The notes under the pieces were generated by a model. It was given only the letters and a program-made list of their open reading frames with translations, made no database searches and was not told where the DNA came from. Shown one piece after another: positions 1 through 8,455 of a stretch of 48,412 nucleotides of DNA (position 1 is its first letter; every line of letters begins with the position of its first letter). The translations under genes and the position numbers were made by a program. Source of the DNA: Planctomycetota bacterium (GTDB lineage Bacteria; Planctomycetota; UBA1135; GCA-002686595). The stretch is from positions 1 to 48,412 of the forward strand of contig JASLMK010000020.1 in assembly GCA_030746555.1 (NCBI GenBank). The letters run 5' to 3'.

Positions 1-141
1 TTGAACATCCCCACCGGCATCCCCCTCGTCTACGAGCTCGACGACGAGCTGCGCCCGCTGCGCAGCTTCTACCTCGCTGATGAGTCCGAGCTCGCCGCCG
101 CGCAGAAGACCGTCGCCGACCAGGGCAAGGCACAGCCCTAG
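1..141 (+). CDS. gpmA: 2,3-bisphosphoglycerate-dependent phosphoglycerate mutase, C-terminal end (cut by window edge)
   Basis: Frame 1 is open from the first base to the TAG at 139-141 and gives 46 residues. The opening [17 protein letters not shown] is the conserved C-terminal stretch of GpmA, which interconverts 3- and 2-phosphoglycerate in glycolysis. The catalytic histidines lie outside the window. The stop codon sits on the first bases of a palindromic repeat that also carries the stop of the convergent hscA. The identification rests on this short but very characteristic tail. Confidence 0.85.
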   Translation: MNIPTGIPLVYELDDELRPLRSFYLADESELAAAQKTVADQGKAQP

Positions 142-197
142 CCCGTCTTCATGAATCATCCGGGCTCGCCCGGGTTCTTCATGAACAATCCGGGCTA
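139..197. repeat. Palindromic TAGCCCG/CGGGCTA repeat, short copy between convergent stop codons
   Basis: The element begins TAGCCCG and ends CGGGCTA. It contains two direct copies of the unit TCTTCATGAAnnATCCGGGCT, one ending near 166 and one at 197. It fills the whole gap between gpmA and hscA, and its outermost bases are the TAG stops of both genes. It matches the ends of the longer copies at 21625-21825 and 35116-35227. Its role is not known; a position between convergent genes fits transcription termination or a mobile REP/MITE-type element. Confidence 0.75.
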
Positions 198-2066
198 GAC
201 CTCGTCGAGCTTCTTCCCCGACAGCGCCGCCTTGGCGACGTCGTCCATCAAGGCCGCGGCGAGGGGCATGCTGGCCTGCTCGAGGGCGTCCCGCGCCGCC
301 TGCACCTCAGCCAGGATCGTCTTGTCCTTGGCGGAGCGGGCCGCGGCCATGGCCTCTTCGAGCTCGGCGAGGGACTCGGGATCGAGCTGCTCGCGAGCGA
401 CTTCGAGGTTGCGTTCGCAGGCGCGCAGCATCGTGCCCAGCTCCGTGCCCAGATTGGCCGCCAGCCCGGCCTCGTAGTCCTGTCTGGCGAACTCCAGCGA
501 CTCCTCGAGCATCCGATCGACGTCTGCGTCGCTCAGGCCGTGCTTGGGGTGGATCTCGATGTCCGCGCTCTGTCCGGTCGACTCCTCGCGCGCAGTCACC
601 CGCAACAGCCCGTCGGCGTCCACGTGGAAGCGCACCATGACGCGGGCCATGCCGGCGGGCATGGGCGGGATGCCCTTGAGGTTGAACTTGCCCAGGCTGC
701 GGCAGTCTGCCGCAAGCTCCCGCTCCCCCTGCACGACGTTGAAGTCGATCCCCGTCTGGCCGTCGGTGTAGGTCGTGAAGCCCTCGGTCGCCTGACAGGG
801 GATCGTCGAGTTGCGCAGGATCACCTTGCTGACGGCGCCGCCCATGGTCTCGACCCCCAGAGAGAGTGGGATCACGTCCAGGAGCAGCATGTCCCGGCTG
901 CCCCCGGCGAGGACGTGGGCCTGGACGGCGGCGCCGAGCGCCACGACTTCGTCGGGATTCAGCTCGGTGTGCGGGAGCCGGCCGAAGAAGGCCTCGACGC
1001 GGGCGCGCACCATTGGGATCCGCGTCGAGCCTCCGACGAGGACGACCTCGTCGATCTCCTCCGCTGCGAGCCCGGCGTCGGAGAGGGCGCGGCGGCAGGC
1101 ATCGAGGGTCCGCTCGACCAGCTCGCCGATCAGGTCCTCGAACTCATCGCGCGTCACGCGCCGCCGGAAGTGGATGTTCTCGTGCGGGACGATGAACGCG
1201 ATCTCCGCCTCGGGGTGTGTGGAGAGCTCGATCTTGCAGCGCTCCGCCGCTAGGCGTGCAGCCTGTTGGAGGCCCGGATCCGCCAACTCCTCCTCGCCGA
1301 GCTTGTCAGCCAGTGACTCGGTGATCAGCCCAACCAGGGCGCGGTCGATGTCGTCACCGCCCAGGCGCGTGTCCCCGGTGGTGGCGAGGACCCGGAAGAC
1401 CCCCTCCTCCAGGGAGAGGATCGACACGTCGAGGGTGCCTCCGCCCAAGTCGTAGACGACGATCCTGCCGCCCTCGGCGGTCCGGTCGAGCCCGTAGGCC
1501 AGGCTGGCGGCCGTCGGCTCATTGATGATGCGCATGACCTCGATGCCCGCCAGGCGGGCGGCGTCGCGCGTCGCCTGCCGCTGGGCGTCGTCGAAGTAGG
1601 CGGGGACAGTGATCACCGCGCGCGGGATCTGCTCGCCGCCCTGGGTGCGGCAGGCGATGTCGTGCACGCGCATCAGGATCATCGACGAGAGCTCCTGCGG
1701 CGTTACAGAGCGCCCGTGGACGTCGATCTGCAGCAGGCCGTCGGCGGTCTCGGTGACCGGGAAGGGGAACCCGACCAGGTCGTCGCGCACGTCTTCCAGG
1801 CCACGGCCCATGAAGCGCTTGATGGAGAAGATCGTGTGCGCCGGGTCGGCGATCGCTTGCTCACGCGCCTTGCGTCCGACCACCGGCTTGCCGTCGGGTG
1901 GGAAGCGGATCACGGAGGGGATGCTTCCTGAGCCGCCCTCGGGGCGGATCACGATCGGGCGGCCGTCACGCCAGGTGGCCGCCAGAGAGTTGGTCGTCCC
2001 CAGGTCGATCCCCATCACGACGGAGGGATCGGCGTTGTTGAGGACATCGAGCTCGATGTAGCCCAT
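195..2066 (-). CDS. hscA: Fe-S cluster assembly Hsp70 chaperone HscA
   Basis: This is a 623-residue DnaK-family protein. The ATPase domain starts near residue 18 with GIDLGTTNS and has the phosphate and adenosine motifs VYDLGGGTLDVS and VLVGGSTRIP. The substrate-binding domain starts around LLLDVIPLSLGVETMGG and ends in a helical lid. It is the last gene of an isc operon, 21 bp after hscB, so HscA rather than general DnaK is the sound call. In the family, HscA with HscB releases the nascent cluster from IscU by recognising the LPPVK motif, which this operon's IscU has. The C-terminus lacks the EEVD-like tail of housekeeping DnaK. Confidence 0.93.
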   Translation of the reverse strand: MGYIELDVLNNADPSVVMGIDLGTTNSLAATWRDGRPIVIRPEGGSGSIPSVIRFPPDGKPVVGRKAREQAIADPAHTIFSIKRFMGRGLEDVRDDLVGFPFPVTETADGLLQIDVHGRSVTPQELSSMILMRVHDIACRTQGGEQIPRAVITVPAYFDDAQRQATRDAARLAGIEVMRIINEPTAASLAYGLDRTAEGGRIVVYDLGGGTLDVSILSLEEGVFRVLATTGDTRLGGDDIDRALVGLITESLADKLGEEELADPGLQQAARLAAERCKIELSTHPEAEIAFIVPHENIHFRRRVTRDEFEDLIGELVERTLDACRRALSDAGLAAEEIDEVVLVGGSTRIPMVRARVEAFFGRLPHTELNPDEVVALGAAVQAHVLAGGSRDMLLLDVIPLSLGVETMGGAVSKVILRNSTIPCQATEGFTTYTDGQTGIDFNVVQGERELAADCRSLGKFNLKGIPPMPAGMARVMVRFHVDADGLLRVTAREESTGQSADIEIHPKHGLSDADVDRMLEESLEFARQDYEAGLAANLGTELGTMLRACERNLEVAREQLDPESLAELEEAMAAARSAKDKTILAEVQAARDALEQASMPLAAALMDDVAKAALSGKKLDEV

Positions 2067-2087
2067 GGTGCGACCGTGCCGTAGGGG

Positions 2088-2762
2088 CTAGTGCGACGAG
2101 GTCTGCTCGAGACGGAGGGCCTCGAGACCTTCGAGGGTACGGTCGAGGTAGCGAATCGCGTTGAGCAAGCGGCGCGCCTGGGTCAGGCGCTCGTCCCCGA
2201 GCTCCGGCGGCGGGACCAGGGAAGCATTGAGCTCCCGGTACGACTCCTTCCTGCGCTTCTCGAGGGTCGCGGCCAGAGGCTCGAGGGCGGTGCGCGCCTC
2301 CGAGCCGGCCGGCGCCCCGCGGGCCTGCTCGATCCCCTCGCCCCACTCGAGGACCTCCATCAAGAACTCCTGCGGAAGCTGCTTCTCGTCACCTGCGGAA
2401 GGGCCGCCGAGGGCGGTGATGAGCCAGTCAGAGCGGCGGGCATGGTCGCTGAGGATCTCGAAAGCCCCGTTGAGGGCGGCGGTGTTCTCTTCGGCGATCA
2501 AACGCTGGTCTTCGGAAGCGGTCACGAAGAAGTCGGGATGGACCAGCCTGCTGTAGCGCAACAGGCGCCGTTCGAGCTCGGCGCAGTCGACTCCGTAGTT
2601 CAGCGGCAGGCCGAACGCCTCGAAGGGCGTCGGCTCCCGCTCGGGACGGAAGAGCTGCTCGCAGCTGACGCAGCAGAAGGGCGTCTCCAGCCGCCTCTCG
2701 CAGTAGGGGCAGGAGGCGGCGTCGCCCGCGCTCGGCGCACGTTCGGATCCCGGCGACCCCAT
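2088..2762 (-). CDS. hscB: J-domain co-chaperone HscB with N-terminal tetracysteine zinc motif
   Basis: This 224-residue protein has a J domain with the HPD triad in VHPDFF (about residues 75-77) and a C-terminal helical region that in HscB contacts IscU. Residues 18-34 add CPYC and CVSC pairs, a four-cysteine motif expected to bind zinc. That extension is typical of human HSCB and absent from E. coli HscB. The start codon overlaps the iscA stop by one base (TGATG), implying translational coupling. The ATG choice is well supported because the cysteine motif follows directly. Confidence 0.9.
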   Translation of the reverse strand: MGSPGSERAPSAGDAASCPYCERRLETPFCCVSCEQLFRPEREPTPFEAFGLPLNYGVDCAELERRLLRYSRLVHPDFFVTASEDQRLIAEENTAALNGAFEILSDHARRSDWLITALGGPSAGDEKQLPQEFLMEVLEWGEGIEQARGAPAGSEARTALEPLAATLEKRRKESYRELNASLVPPPELGDERLTQARRLLNAIRYLDRTLEGLEALRLEQTSSH

Positions 2763-3088
2763 CAGATCGAGAAGGACTCCCCGCAGCCGCAGGTCTTGTT
2801 CGCGTTGGGGTTGCCGAACTTGAAGCCGCGCCCCATCAGGTTGTCCTCGAAGTCGATCTGCGTGCCGTTGAGGTACAGGAAGCTCTTGGGATCGCAGATG
2901 ACCCGAACGCCGTCGACTTCCTGGATCTGGTCGGTCTCGTTGACGTTGTCGTCGAAGCCCAGGGTGTAGGAGAACCCCGAGCAGCCGCCTCCCTTGACCC
3001 CGACTCGAAGGCCGGTGTTCTCGGGGAGCTCCTGCTCGGCGATGATGCGTCTGACTTCGGTGACGGCTCTGCTCGTGAGGCTGATCAT
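2762..3088 (-). CDS. iscA: Iron-sulfur carrier protein IscA (A-type, HesB/IscA family)
   Basis: The protein has 108 residues, the usual length. The three cluster-ligand cysteines are present: C36 in GGGCSGF, and C100 and C102 in KTCGCGESF near the C-terminus. Residues of the conserved N-NPNA-like strand (FGNPNANKTC) are clear. The frame is open further upstream, but the ATG at 3088 gives the normal family start (MISLTSRAV). It lies between iscU and hscB and probably delivers assembled Fe-S clusters to apo-enzymes. Confidence 0.93.
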   Translation of the reverse strand: MISLTSRAVTEVRRIIAEQELPENTGLRVGVKGGGCSGFSYTLGFDDNVNETDQIQEVDGVRVICDPKSFLYLNGTQIDFEDNLMGRGFKFGNPNANKTCGCGESFSI

Positions 3089-3111
3089 GGTCGGTTCGTG
3101 TGGGCGAGACC

Positions 3112-3516
3112 CTAGGTGGAAGCTTCTTCGGGGGAGTCCACCTGCTGCTTCGCCTTGTAGTCGTTGATGGCGGACTTGATCGCGTCCTCGGCCAGCACGC
3201 TGCAGTGGATCTTGACCGGGGGCAGGGACAGCTCCTCTACGATCTCGGTGTTGTTGATCGAGAGGGCCTCGTCGACGGTCTTGCCCTTGATCCACTCCGT
3301 GGCCAAGGACGAGCTGGCGATGGCGGAGCCGCATCCGAAGGTCTTGAACTTCGCATCCACGATGCGGTCCCCGTCGACCTCGATCTGCAGCTTCATCACG
3401 TCGCCGCACTCGGGGGCGCCGACGACGCCGGTGCCGACGGTCTCCTTGCCCTTGTCGAGGGAGCCGACGTTGCGGGGGTTGTTGTAGTGGTCGAGGACCT
3501 TGTCGCTGTAGGCCAT
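3112..3516 (-). CDS. iscU: Fe-S cluster scaffold protein IscU
   Basis: At 134 residues this matches the IscU family length. It has the three cluster cysteines C37 (ECGD), C62 (FGCGSA) and C105 (HCSVLAED), the modulating Asp39, and the HscA-recognition motif LPPVK at residues 98-102. The scaffold receives persulfide sulfur from IscS and hands the cluster on through HscA/HscB. LPPVK distinguishes true IscU from SufU and fits the presence of the dedicated chaperones downstream. Confidence 0.96.
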   Translation of the reverse strand: MAYSDKVLDHYNNPRNVGSLDKGKETVGTGVVGAPECGDVMKLQIEVDGDRIVDAKFKTFGCGSAIASSSLATEWIKGKTVDEALSINNTEIVEELSLPPVKIHCSVLAEDAIKSAINDYKAKQQVDSPEEAST

Positions 3517-3528
3517 GTCGTCTTGACG

Positions 3529-4746
3529 CTAGTGGTTTCCGCTCCAGTCGATGGCACCGGGATCGATGCCCTCCTGGACCATTTCGTAGAGAGGGGAGAG
3601 TTCCCGCAGGCGCTTCACCGCGGCGATCACCTCGTCGGCAGCGTGGTCCACCTCTTCCTCGGTCGTGAATCGCCCGAACCCGAAGCGGATCGAGCTGTGG
3701 GCGAGGTCGTCTCCCACGCCACAGGCCCGTAGGACGTGGCTGGGCTCCAGGCTGGCCGAGGTACAGGCCGAGCCCGAGGAGACCGCGACGTCATTGACGC
3801 CCATGATGAGAGACTCGCCCTCGACGAAGTTGAAGGAGAGGTTGGAGCAGTTGGGGAGGCGGTGCTCGGGATCACCGTTGAGGTGGACGTGGTCGAGGGC
3901 GGCGAAGATGCGGCCTTCGAAGCGGTCGCGCAGGGCGCCGGTGTGGACCCGGTCGGCCTCGAGCTCGCGCTGGCTCAGGGCGCAGGCCTCGCCGAGCCCC
4001 ACGATCCCCGGCACGTTCAGCGTCCCCGAGCGCATCCCGCGCTCGTGGCCACCGCCGTCCATCTGGGCCACCAGCCGCACGCGAGGGTTGCGGCGGCGCA
4101 CGTAGAGACAGCCGATCCCCTTGGGCCCGTAGAGCTTGTGGGCGGACAGGCACAGCAGGTCCACGCCGTCCCGGGCGACGTCGACCTCCACCTTGCCCGC
4201 GGCCTGGGTGGCGTCGGTGAACAAGAGGACCCCGCGCTCGTGGCACAGCTCGCCGATCTCGCGGATGGGGTTGAGCGTGCCGATCTCGTTGTTTGCCCAG
4301 ATCAAAGCCACCAGACACGTGTCCTCGCGCAGGGCCGCGGCGACCGACTCGACGCTGACGCGCCCCGTCGGGGACGGTGCGAGGTAGGTCACCTCGAAGC
4401 CCTGCTTCTCGAGATGCTTGCACGTATCGAGGACAGCCTTGTGCTCCGCCTGGCTGGTGACGATGTGCTTGCCCTTGGAGGCGTACATCTCGGCCACGCC
4501 CTTGATCGCGAGGTTGATGGCCTCCGTCGAGCCGGAGGTGAACACGATCTCCTTGGGGGAGGCGCCGATCAGCGAGGCGATCTGCTTGCGCGCGCGATCG
4601 ACCGCCTCCTCGCCGGTCCAGCCGAACGCGTGGCTGCGGCTCGCGGCGTTTCCGAAGCGCTCGCTGAAATAGGGCAGCATCGCCTCGAGCACCCGCGGGT
4701 CGACGGGCGTCGTGGCCTGGTAGTCGAGGTAGATCGGAAGGTCCAT
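3529..4746 (-). CDS. iscS: Cysteine desulfurase IscS
   Basis: This 405-residue PLP enzyme begins [20 protein letters not shown]. The PLP lysine is K204 in [10 protein letters not shown]. The active-site cysteine is C328 in [17 protein letters not shown], on the long loop typical of IscS-type (group I) desulfurases. It takes sulfur from cysteine and passes it to IscU, encoded 12 bp downstream. The C-terminal tail ([17 protein letters not shown]) is the family's scaffold-contact region. Confidence 0.96.
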   Translation of the reverse strand: MDLPIYLDYQATTPVDPRVLEAMLPYFSERFGNAASRSHAFGWTGEEAVDRARKQIASLIGASPKEIVFTSGSTEAINLAIKGVAEMYASKGKHIVTSQAEHKAVLDTCKHLEKQGFEVTYLAPSPTGRVSVESVAAALREDTCLVALIWANNEIGTLNPIREIGELCHERGVLLFTDATQAAGKVEVDVARDGVDLLCLSAHKLYGPKGIGCLYVRRRNPRVRLVAQMDGGGHERGMRSGTLNVPGIVGLGEACALSQRELEADRVHTGALRDRFEGRIFAALDHVHLNGDPEHRLPNCSNLSFNFVEGESLIMGVNDVAVSSGSACTSASLEPSHVLRACGVGDDLAHSSIRFGFGRFTTEEEVDHAADEVIAAVKRLRELSPLYEMVQEGIDPGAIDWSGNH

Positions 4747-4759
4747 GGGGAGGGGGCGA

Positions 4760-5236
4760 TCAGCTCGCCGCGTTCTCGGAGAGGTCGGGGAGGCGCGGCT
4801 GCACCATGGGGGTGGGTGGGGCGGTCAGGGCGACCAGGCTCGTGGCCTGCATCTGGCGCCAGATGCTCTCGCGCAGGCGATGGAGGGGGGAGCGGATCGG
4901 GCACTGAGGCTCGAGGTCGCAGTCGCCGGAGGTGGGCTCGCCGGCCGTCGTCGTGCTCTCGCAGCCGGCGAGGGTCGGCGCGCCCTCGAGGGCCTCGACC
5001 ACGTCGCCGACCGTGATCGCCTCGGCGTCCCGGGAGAGGGTGTAGCCTCCCGCCGCGCCGCGCTGGGAGGAGACCAGGGAACCACGGCAGAGGTCCTTGA
5101 GCACCTCCGCCAGGAGGCGGCGGGGCACGGCGTAGTGCTCGCTGATCTCGCGCGCGCTCACGAACGTCCCGGCCTGGTCCACCATGTGGACCAGGGCGAT
5201 CAGGCCGTATTCGGTGCGCTTGGTCAGCTGCAGCAT
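4760..5236 (-). CDS. iscR: Rrf2-family Fe-S regulator IscR
   Basis: This 158-residue protein has the Rrf2 winged helix at the N-terminus ([30 protein letters not shown] wing). Three cysteines, C92, C106 and C112, sit in the cluster-binding region. The first spacing is longer than in E. coli IscR (13 residues between the first two rather than 5). I chose the ATG at 5236. A GTG at 5269 is in frame but would lie inside a near-palindrome, and the family starts at this helix. It heads the isc operon and probably autoregulates it in response to Fe-S status. Confidence 0.9.
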   Translation of the reverse strand: MLQLTKRTEYGLIALVHMVDQAGTFVSAREISEHYAVPRRLLAEVLKDLCRGSLVSSQRGAAGGYTLSRDAEAITVGDVVEALEGAPTLAGCESTTTAGEPTSGDCDLEPQCPIRSPLHRLRESIWRQMQATSLVALTAPPTPMVQPRLPDLSENAAS

Positions 5237-5260
5237 GTCGCTCGTGAGGGTGCCCAGGGC

Positions 5261-5285
5261 ATAAGGCACTGATTTGGTGCTATTT
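5261..5285 (-). promoter_or_regulatory. Candidate Rrf2/IscR operator (25-bp imperfect palindrome) upstream of iscR
   Basis: The arms ATAAGGCAC and GTGCTATTT flank 7 bases, and 6 of 9 positions are complementary. The 25-bp size and AT-rich ends resemble IscR-type sites. The site is 25 bp before the chosen iscR start. A possible -10 (TAGAAT on the minus strand, 5345-5350) lies upstream, so the palindrome would be inside the transcript. The regulatory role is inference. Confidence 0.35.
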
Positions 5286-5489
5286 CAGGGGCGAAAAAGC
5301 GGCCGGCGCGGGCCCGACCTGGGGAGCGAAACTCCCACGTATGGATTCTAGCCGCTCAGAGCCGGGGAGACCACCCTGACGCCCAAGAATCTCCAGGTTA
5401 CGCGAACGGTAGAGTATTCCCTGCTAGGGGGACGGGCGGAGCAGGCGATCCGCTCAAGCCTGGGGGACGCGCGGCCCGATGGGAGGCCC

Positions 5490-5711
5490 ATGAGTTCCGA
5501 CCACGATCCCCGCTGCTTCCGCTGCGGCCAGGCGGCGGGGGCGTCGCCGCGCTTCCACTTCCTGCCCAACGGCGCACCCTGTCCGGCTTGCCGGGACCGG
5601 CTCCTCGAGTCCCTTCCTGCGGCCTTGCCGGGGGGCGGGGGTGCTGCGGAGCCCGAGCCCCGCGCCCCGACGCCGACGGGCGCGGGCGAGGAAGGCCGGG
5701 ACCCTTCCTGA
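5490..5711 (+). CDS. Small CxxC/CxxC zinc-ribbon-like protein of unknown function
   Basis: This 73-residue protein has CFRC near the start and CPAC about 20 residues later, a spacing typical of a small treble-clef or ribbon zinc site. The tail is rich in Pro, Gly, Ala and Glu and is probably disordered. A strong Shine-Dalgarno sequence (GGGAGG) lies five bases before the ATG. It is divergent from the isc operon. I do not recognise the family and assign no function. Confidence 0.6.
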   Translation: MSSDHDPRCFRCGQAAGASPRFHFLPNGAPCPACRDRLLESLPAALPGGGGAAEPEPRAPTPTGAGEEGRDPS

Positions 5712-5783
5712 AGGGCGCACGGATCGTCGCTCCGCGCCCCCTCGGCGCGGAAGGGCAGCGCACGTCGGACCTCGGTCGCCCGC

Positions 5784-6209
5784 CTACGCTGTCGGCTCGC
5801 GCTCCAGGCACTCCCGCAGCGCGTCGGGCAGGGGCGCCACAGGTCGGTCGGGCGAGCTGAGGTCCACGCAGGCCAGTTCGAGCCAGGCCGTGGCCAGCAG
5901 GGCGTCGTCGGCCCCACGCCGGATCTCGTAGTCGAAGGCGACCGATGCGGCCCGCAGGCGCGAGAGGCGCGTGTGGACGCACAGCTCGTCCCCGTAGCGG
6001 GCGGCCTCGCGGAAGCGCAGGTCGACGCGGCGCACCGGCAGGCCCAGGCCCGCGGCCTCGATTTCGGTGTAGGGCAGGCCGCGCTCTTCCAGCAGGCGCG
6101 TGCGCCCGTCCTCTAGGTAGAGGAGGTAGCTGGCGTGGTGCACGACGCCCATCTGGTCGGTCTCGGCGTACCGCACTCGCGCCCGATGGATGTGGACTGC
6201 GGCGTTCAT
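5784..6209 (-). CDS. YbgC/FadM-type acyl-CoA thioesterase (hotdog fold)
   Basis: This 141-residue protein has the 4HBT signature YAETDQMGVVHHASYLLYLE near residues 14-33, including the catalytic Asp and the conserved His pair. These enzymes hydrolyse short or medium acyl-CoAs, or hydroxybenzoyl-CoA in some branches. The frame is open far upstream, but only the part from ATG 6209 looks like protein and has the family length. It is divergent from the membrane gene at 6363. The substrate cannot be read from sequence. Confidence 0.87.
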   Translation of the reverse strand: MNAAVHIHRARVRYAETDQMGVVHHASYLLYLEDGRTRLLEERGLPYTEIEAAGLGLPVRRVDLRFREAARYGDELCVHTRLSRLRAASVAFDYEIRRGADDALLATAWLELACVDLSSPDRPVAPLPDALRECLEREPTA

Positions 6210-6362
6210 CGCCCCATTGGAGCGTCCCGACGTCCCCAGGCCCAGCCCGAGCCCTCCACCTCCCTCGGGGCGCTCGCGCTGGAGACCGCACCCGGCCCGC
6301 CCGGCGGCCGACCGAGCGGGGGTGACAGCGGCGCTCCCCACACCGTAGGCTGGGCCGCGCCC

Positions 6363-7190
6363 ATGAGCTCGCCCCCCCGGACTCCCCAGGCCGGCGCCCC
6401 CGGCGCCGCGGTCTTGCTGACCTGGTTCGTGCCGGGCGCGGGGCACCTCTACCTCGGGCGTCCGGTCTTCGCCCTGGCGGCCTTCGTCCTGGTTGAGGGC
6501 CTGTACTTCCTGGGGCTCTACCTCTCCGCGGGGATGGGCTTCGAGTTCCTCCAGGAGGAACTGCGCGGCCCCTTCACCCCGGCTCTGGCGCCCGAGGCCG
6601 GCAACCTCGGCGGCTTCCTGTGGCAGATGCGCGAGTACGGCTACGGCATGCCCTTCCCGCGCCCCTACCCCGCGACCATGGCCCTGGGAGTGACCCTGAC
6701 CTCCACCTCGGGCGTGCTCAACGCCTGCCTCATGGTCCAGGCGCACCTCGACGCCCGAAGCCCGCGCACCCAGCCGCCCTCCCTGCGCTCCCCGGCTCTC
6801 GCCGTCCTCCTCGCCTGGCTCGTCCCCGGCCTGGGCCACTTCGTCCAGGGGCGCCGCCTGCGCGGCGCGATGGTGTTCCTCATGCTCGTGGGCATGCTCG
6901 CCATGGGGACCGCGCTGGCCGAAGGCGCCAATCTCTCGCGCGAGATGCACTTCTTCTACTGGGGCGGCCAGTTCATGTCGGGGCTCCCGGCCATGGCTCT
7001 CGAGGCGCTCCACGGCGGGCAGCGCGTGCAGTCCTTCGTGGCCTACGCGGAAGCCGGCCTGGTGATCGCCTCGGTGGGCGGCCTGTTGAACATCATGGCC
7101 ATGCTCGACGTCTTCGGCTACTCCGACGGCCACCTCGCCGCCGGGGACGCGACCGCGGCGGGCTCGGCCGGCGTGGAGGTCGCCGCGTGA
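6363..7190 (+). CDS. Multi-pass membrane protein with an internal duplication (DUF6677-like)
   Basis: This 275-residue protein has about five or six hydrophobic segments. Two related motifs mark a duplication: LTWFVPGAGHLYLGR near residue 19 and LAWLVPGLGHFVQGR near residue 150. Each precedes a membrane helix. It resembles planctomycete proteins annotated DUF6677, from memory only. The start at 6363 leaves room for the divergent thioesterase. A TAGGCT hexamer 11 bp upstream could be a -10, giving a very short leader. The stop overlaps the next gene by four bases (GTGA), so the two are probably co-translated. Confidence 0.72.
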   Translation: MSSPPRTPQAGAPGAAVLLTWFVPGAGHLYLGRPVFALAAFVLVEGLYFLGLYLSAGMGFEFLQEELRGPFTPALAPEAGNLGGFLWQMREYGYGMPFPRPYPATMALGVTLTSTSGVLNACLMVQAHLDARSPRTQPPSLRSPALAVLLAWLVPGLGHFVQGRRLRGAMVFLMLVGMLAMGTALAEGANLSREMHFFYWGGQFMSGLPAMALEALHGGQRVQSFVAYAEAGLVIASVGGLLNIMAMLDVFGYSDGHLAAGDATAAGSAGVEVAA

Positions 7191-7387
7191 AGGACCTCCC
7201 CGTCCACTTGGCGCTCTTCGCCCTGGTCTCCGCCGCGATCGCTCTGTCGGGCGCCTTCTACAGCCATTCCGAGGACGCGCCGGCCCTGCGGAGCCTGCCG
7301 CGCAGGCTGTTCGTCTTCTTCCTGAGCTGCACCATCCTGGGGGCCGTGCTCCTCGTCATGGAGCACACCTTCGCCTCGGTCCGCTAG
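7187..7387 (+). CDS. Small two-helix membrane protein
   Basis: This 66-residue protein starts at a GTG that overlaps the stop of the preceding membrane gene (GTGA). Two hydrophobic stretches are visible, VHLALFALVSAAIALSGAF near the N-terminus and LFVFFLSCTILGAVLLVM near the C-terminus, with a short polar loop between. It is likely an inner-membrane partner of the upstream protein. No family is recognised. The overlap and clean hydrophobic pattern make it a credible gene despite its size. Confidence 0.6.
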   Translation: MKDLPVHLALFALVSAAIALSGAFYSHSEDAPALRSLPRRLFVFFLSCTILGAVLLVMEHTFASVR

Positions 7388-7394
7388 ACAGGGT

Positions 7395-8258
7395 CTACAG
7401 ACCCCTCTCCGTCCGGCGCCACAGGCCGCCGGGGCAGCGCACGACCTCGCCGGCCAACTCGAGGCCGACGAGCTCGACGAGCACTTCGGCGACCTCCCGC
7501 CCGAGTCGGCCGGCGAGGTCGTCGGCGGTCAGGGTCTCTCCCCGCAGGGCGGAGACACACGCCGAGCGCGGCGCGGGCTCGGGTGGGGCAGCCTGGGGAG
7601 AAGAACCGTAGACCTCGGTCAAGAGCTCCTCGGGGCTCTCGACGAGCTGCGCTCCCTCGCGCAGGAGGCGATGGGTGCCGCGGCTCATGGGATGGTCGAC
7701 ACGCCCTGGAAGGGCCAGGACGTGACGGCCCTGGTCGGCGGCCCACTGGGCGGTGATCAACGAGCCCGACGCCGCGGCCGCCTCGACCACGAGGACTGCG
7801 TCGGAGAGCCCCGAGATGATGCGGTTGCGCAGAGGGAAGTGGTGCGGGCGCGGGGTCTTGCCGGGTGGGAACTCCGAGACCAGGAGGCCGCGTTCAGCCA
7901 GCTCGGACGCCAGGGGACCCGACGGCCAGGGACGGTCGACGCCGGAGCCGAGGACGGCCAGGGTGTCGCCTCCCACCCGCAGGGCCCCGCGGTGGGCGGC
8001 CTGGTCGATGCCGCGCGCCATCCCGCTCACGACCGTCACCCCCGCCTCGGCCAGGGCGGCGCCGAAGCGCAGGGCCTGGGCCTCGCCGTAGGGCGTGGGC
8101 GCACGCGTGCCGACGATCGCGACGCGCCGCTCGCTCGCGAGCGGCTCGGGGCGGCCCCGCAGCCAGAGAGCGGAGGGCGGTCCGTCGATGTGCTCCAGGC
8201 TCGCCGGCCAGGAAGCCCCCCCCGGCTCGATCATCAAGGGACATCCTCGATCCACCAT
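7395..8258 (-). CDS. dprA: DNA-processing protein DprA (Smf)
   Basis: This 287-residue protein has the DprA Rossmann-like domain. VAIVGTRAPTPYG, VVSGMARGIDQAAHRGAL, LVSEFPPG, FPLRNRIISGLS and GSLITAQWA appear in family order. A C-terminal winged-helix-like segment follows near residue 225. DprA loads RecA onto incoming single-stranded DNA during transformation. The N-terminal SAM-like domain found in longer homologues is missing. ATG 8258 was chosen because it keeps the residues just before the Rossmann fold; a GTG at 8294 and an ATG at 8234 are also possible. Confidence 0.92.
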   Translation of the reverse strand: MVDRGCPLMIEPGGASWPASLEHIDGPPSALWLRGRPEPLASERRVAIVGTRAPTPYGEAQALRFGAALAEAGVTVVSGMARGIDQAAHRGALRVGGDTLAVLGSGVDRPWPSGPLASELAERGLLVSEFPPGKTPRPHHFPLRNRIISGLSDAVLVVEAAAASGSLITAQWAADQGRHVLALPGRVDHPMSRGTHRLLREGAQLVESPEELLTEVYGSSPQAAPPEPAPRSACVSALRGETLTADDLAGRLGREVAEVLVELVGLELAGEVVRCPGGLWRRTERGL

Positions 8259-8455
8259 GCCTCCAAGACCGTCCTCGAGCGCCGGTGGTTGCACCGAATC
8301 CGCTGCGTGCGCGGCGCTGACGACTACGGGGAGAACGAGCTCTCCGACAACCCCGACGAGGTGATCCCTCCGACCATCCCCACGGACACGGCCCGCAGGG
8401 TGACGAGATCCGGATCCTGAACTGCGTGCGTTGCGTGCGTGACGTCGACGACTGC

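Noticed and set aside
8294-8420. TGA at 8418 considered as a second selenocysteine codon
   Set aside because: The downstream similarity is in a different frame and there is no Cys-equivalent site or SECIS-like stem; it is a decayed gene.
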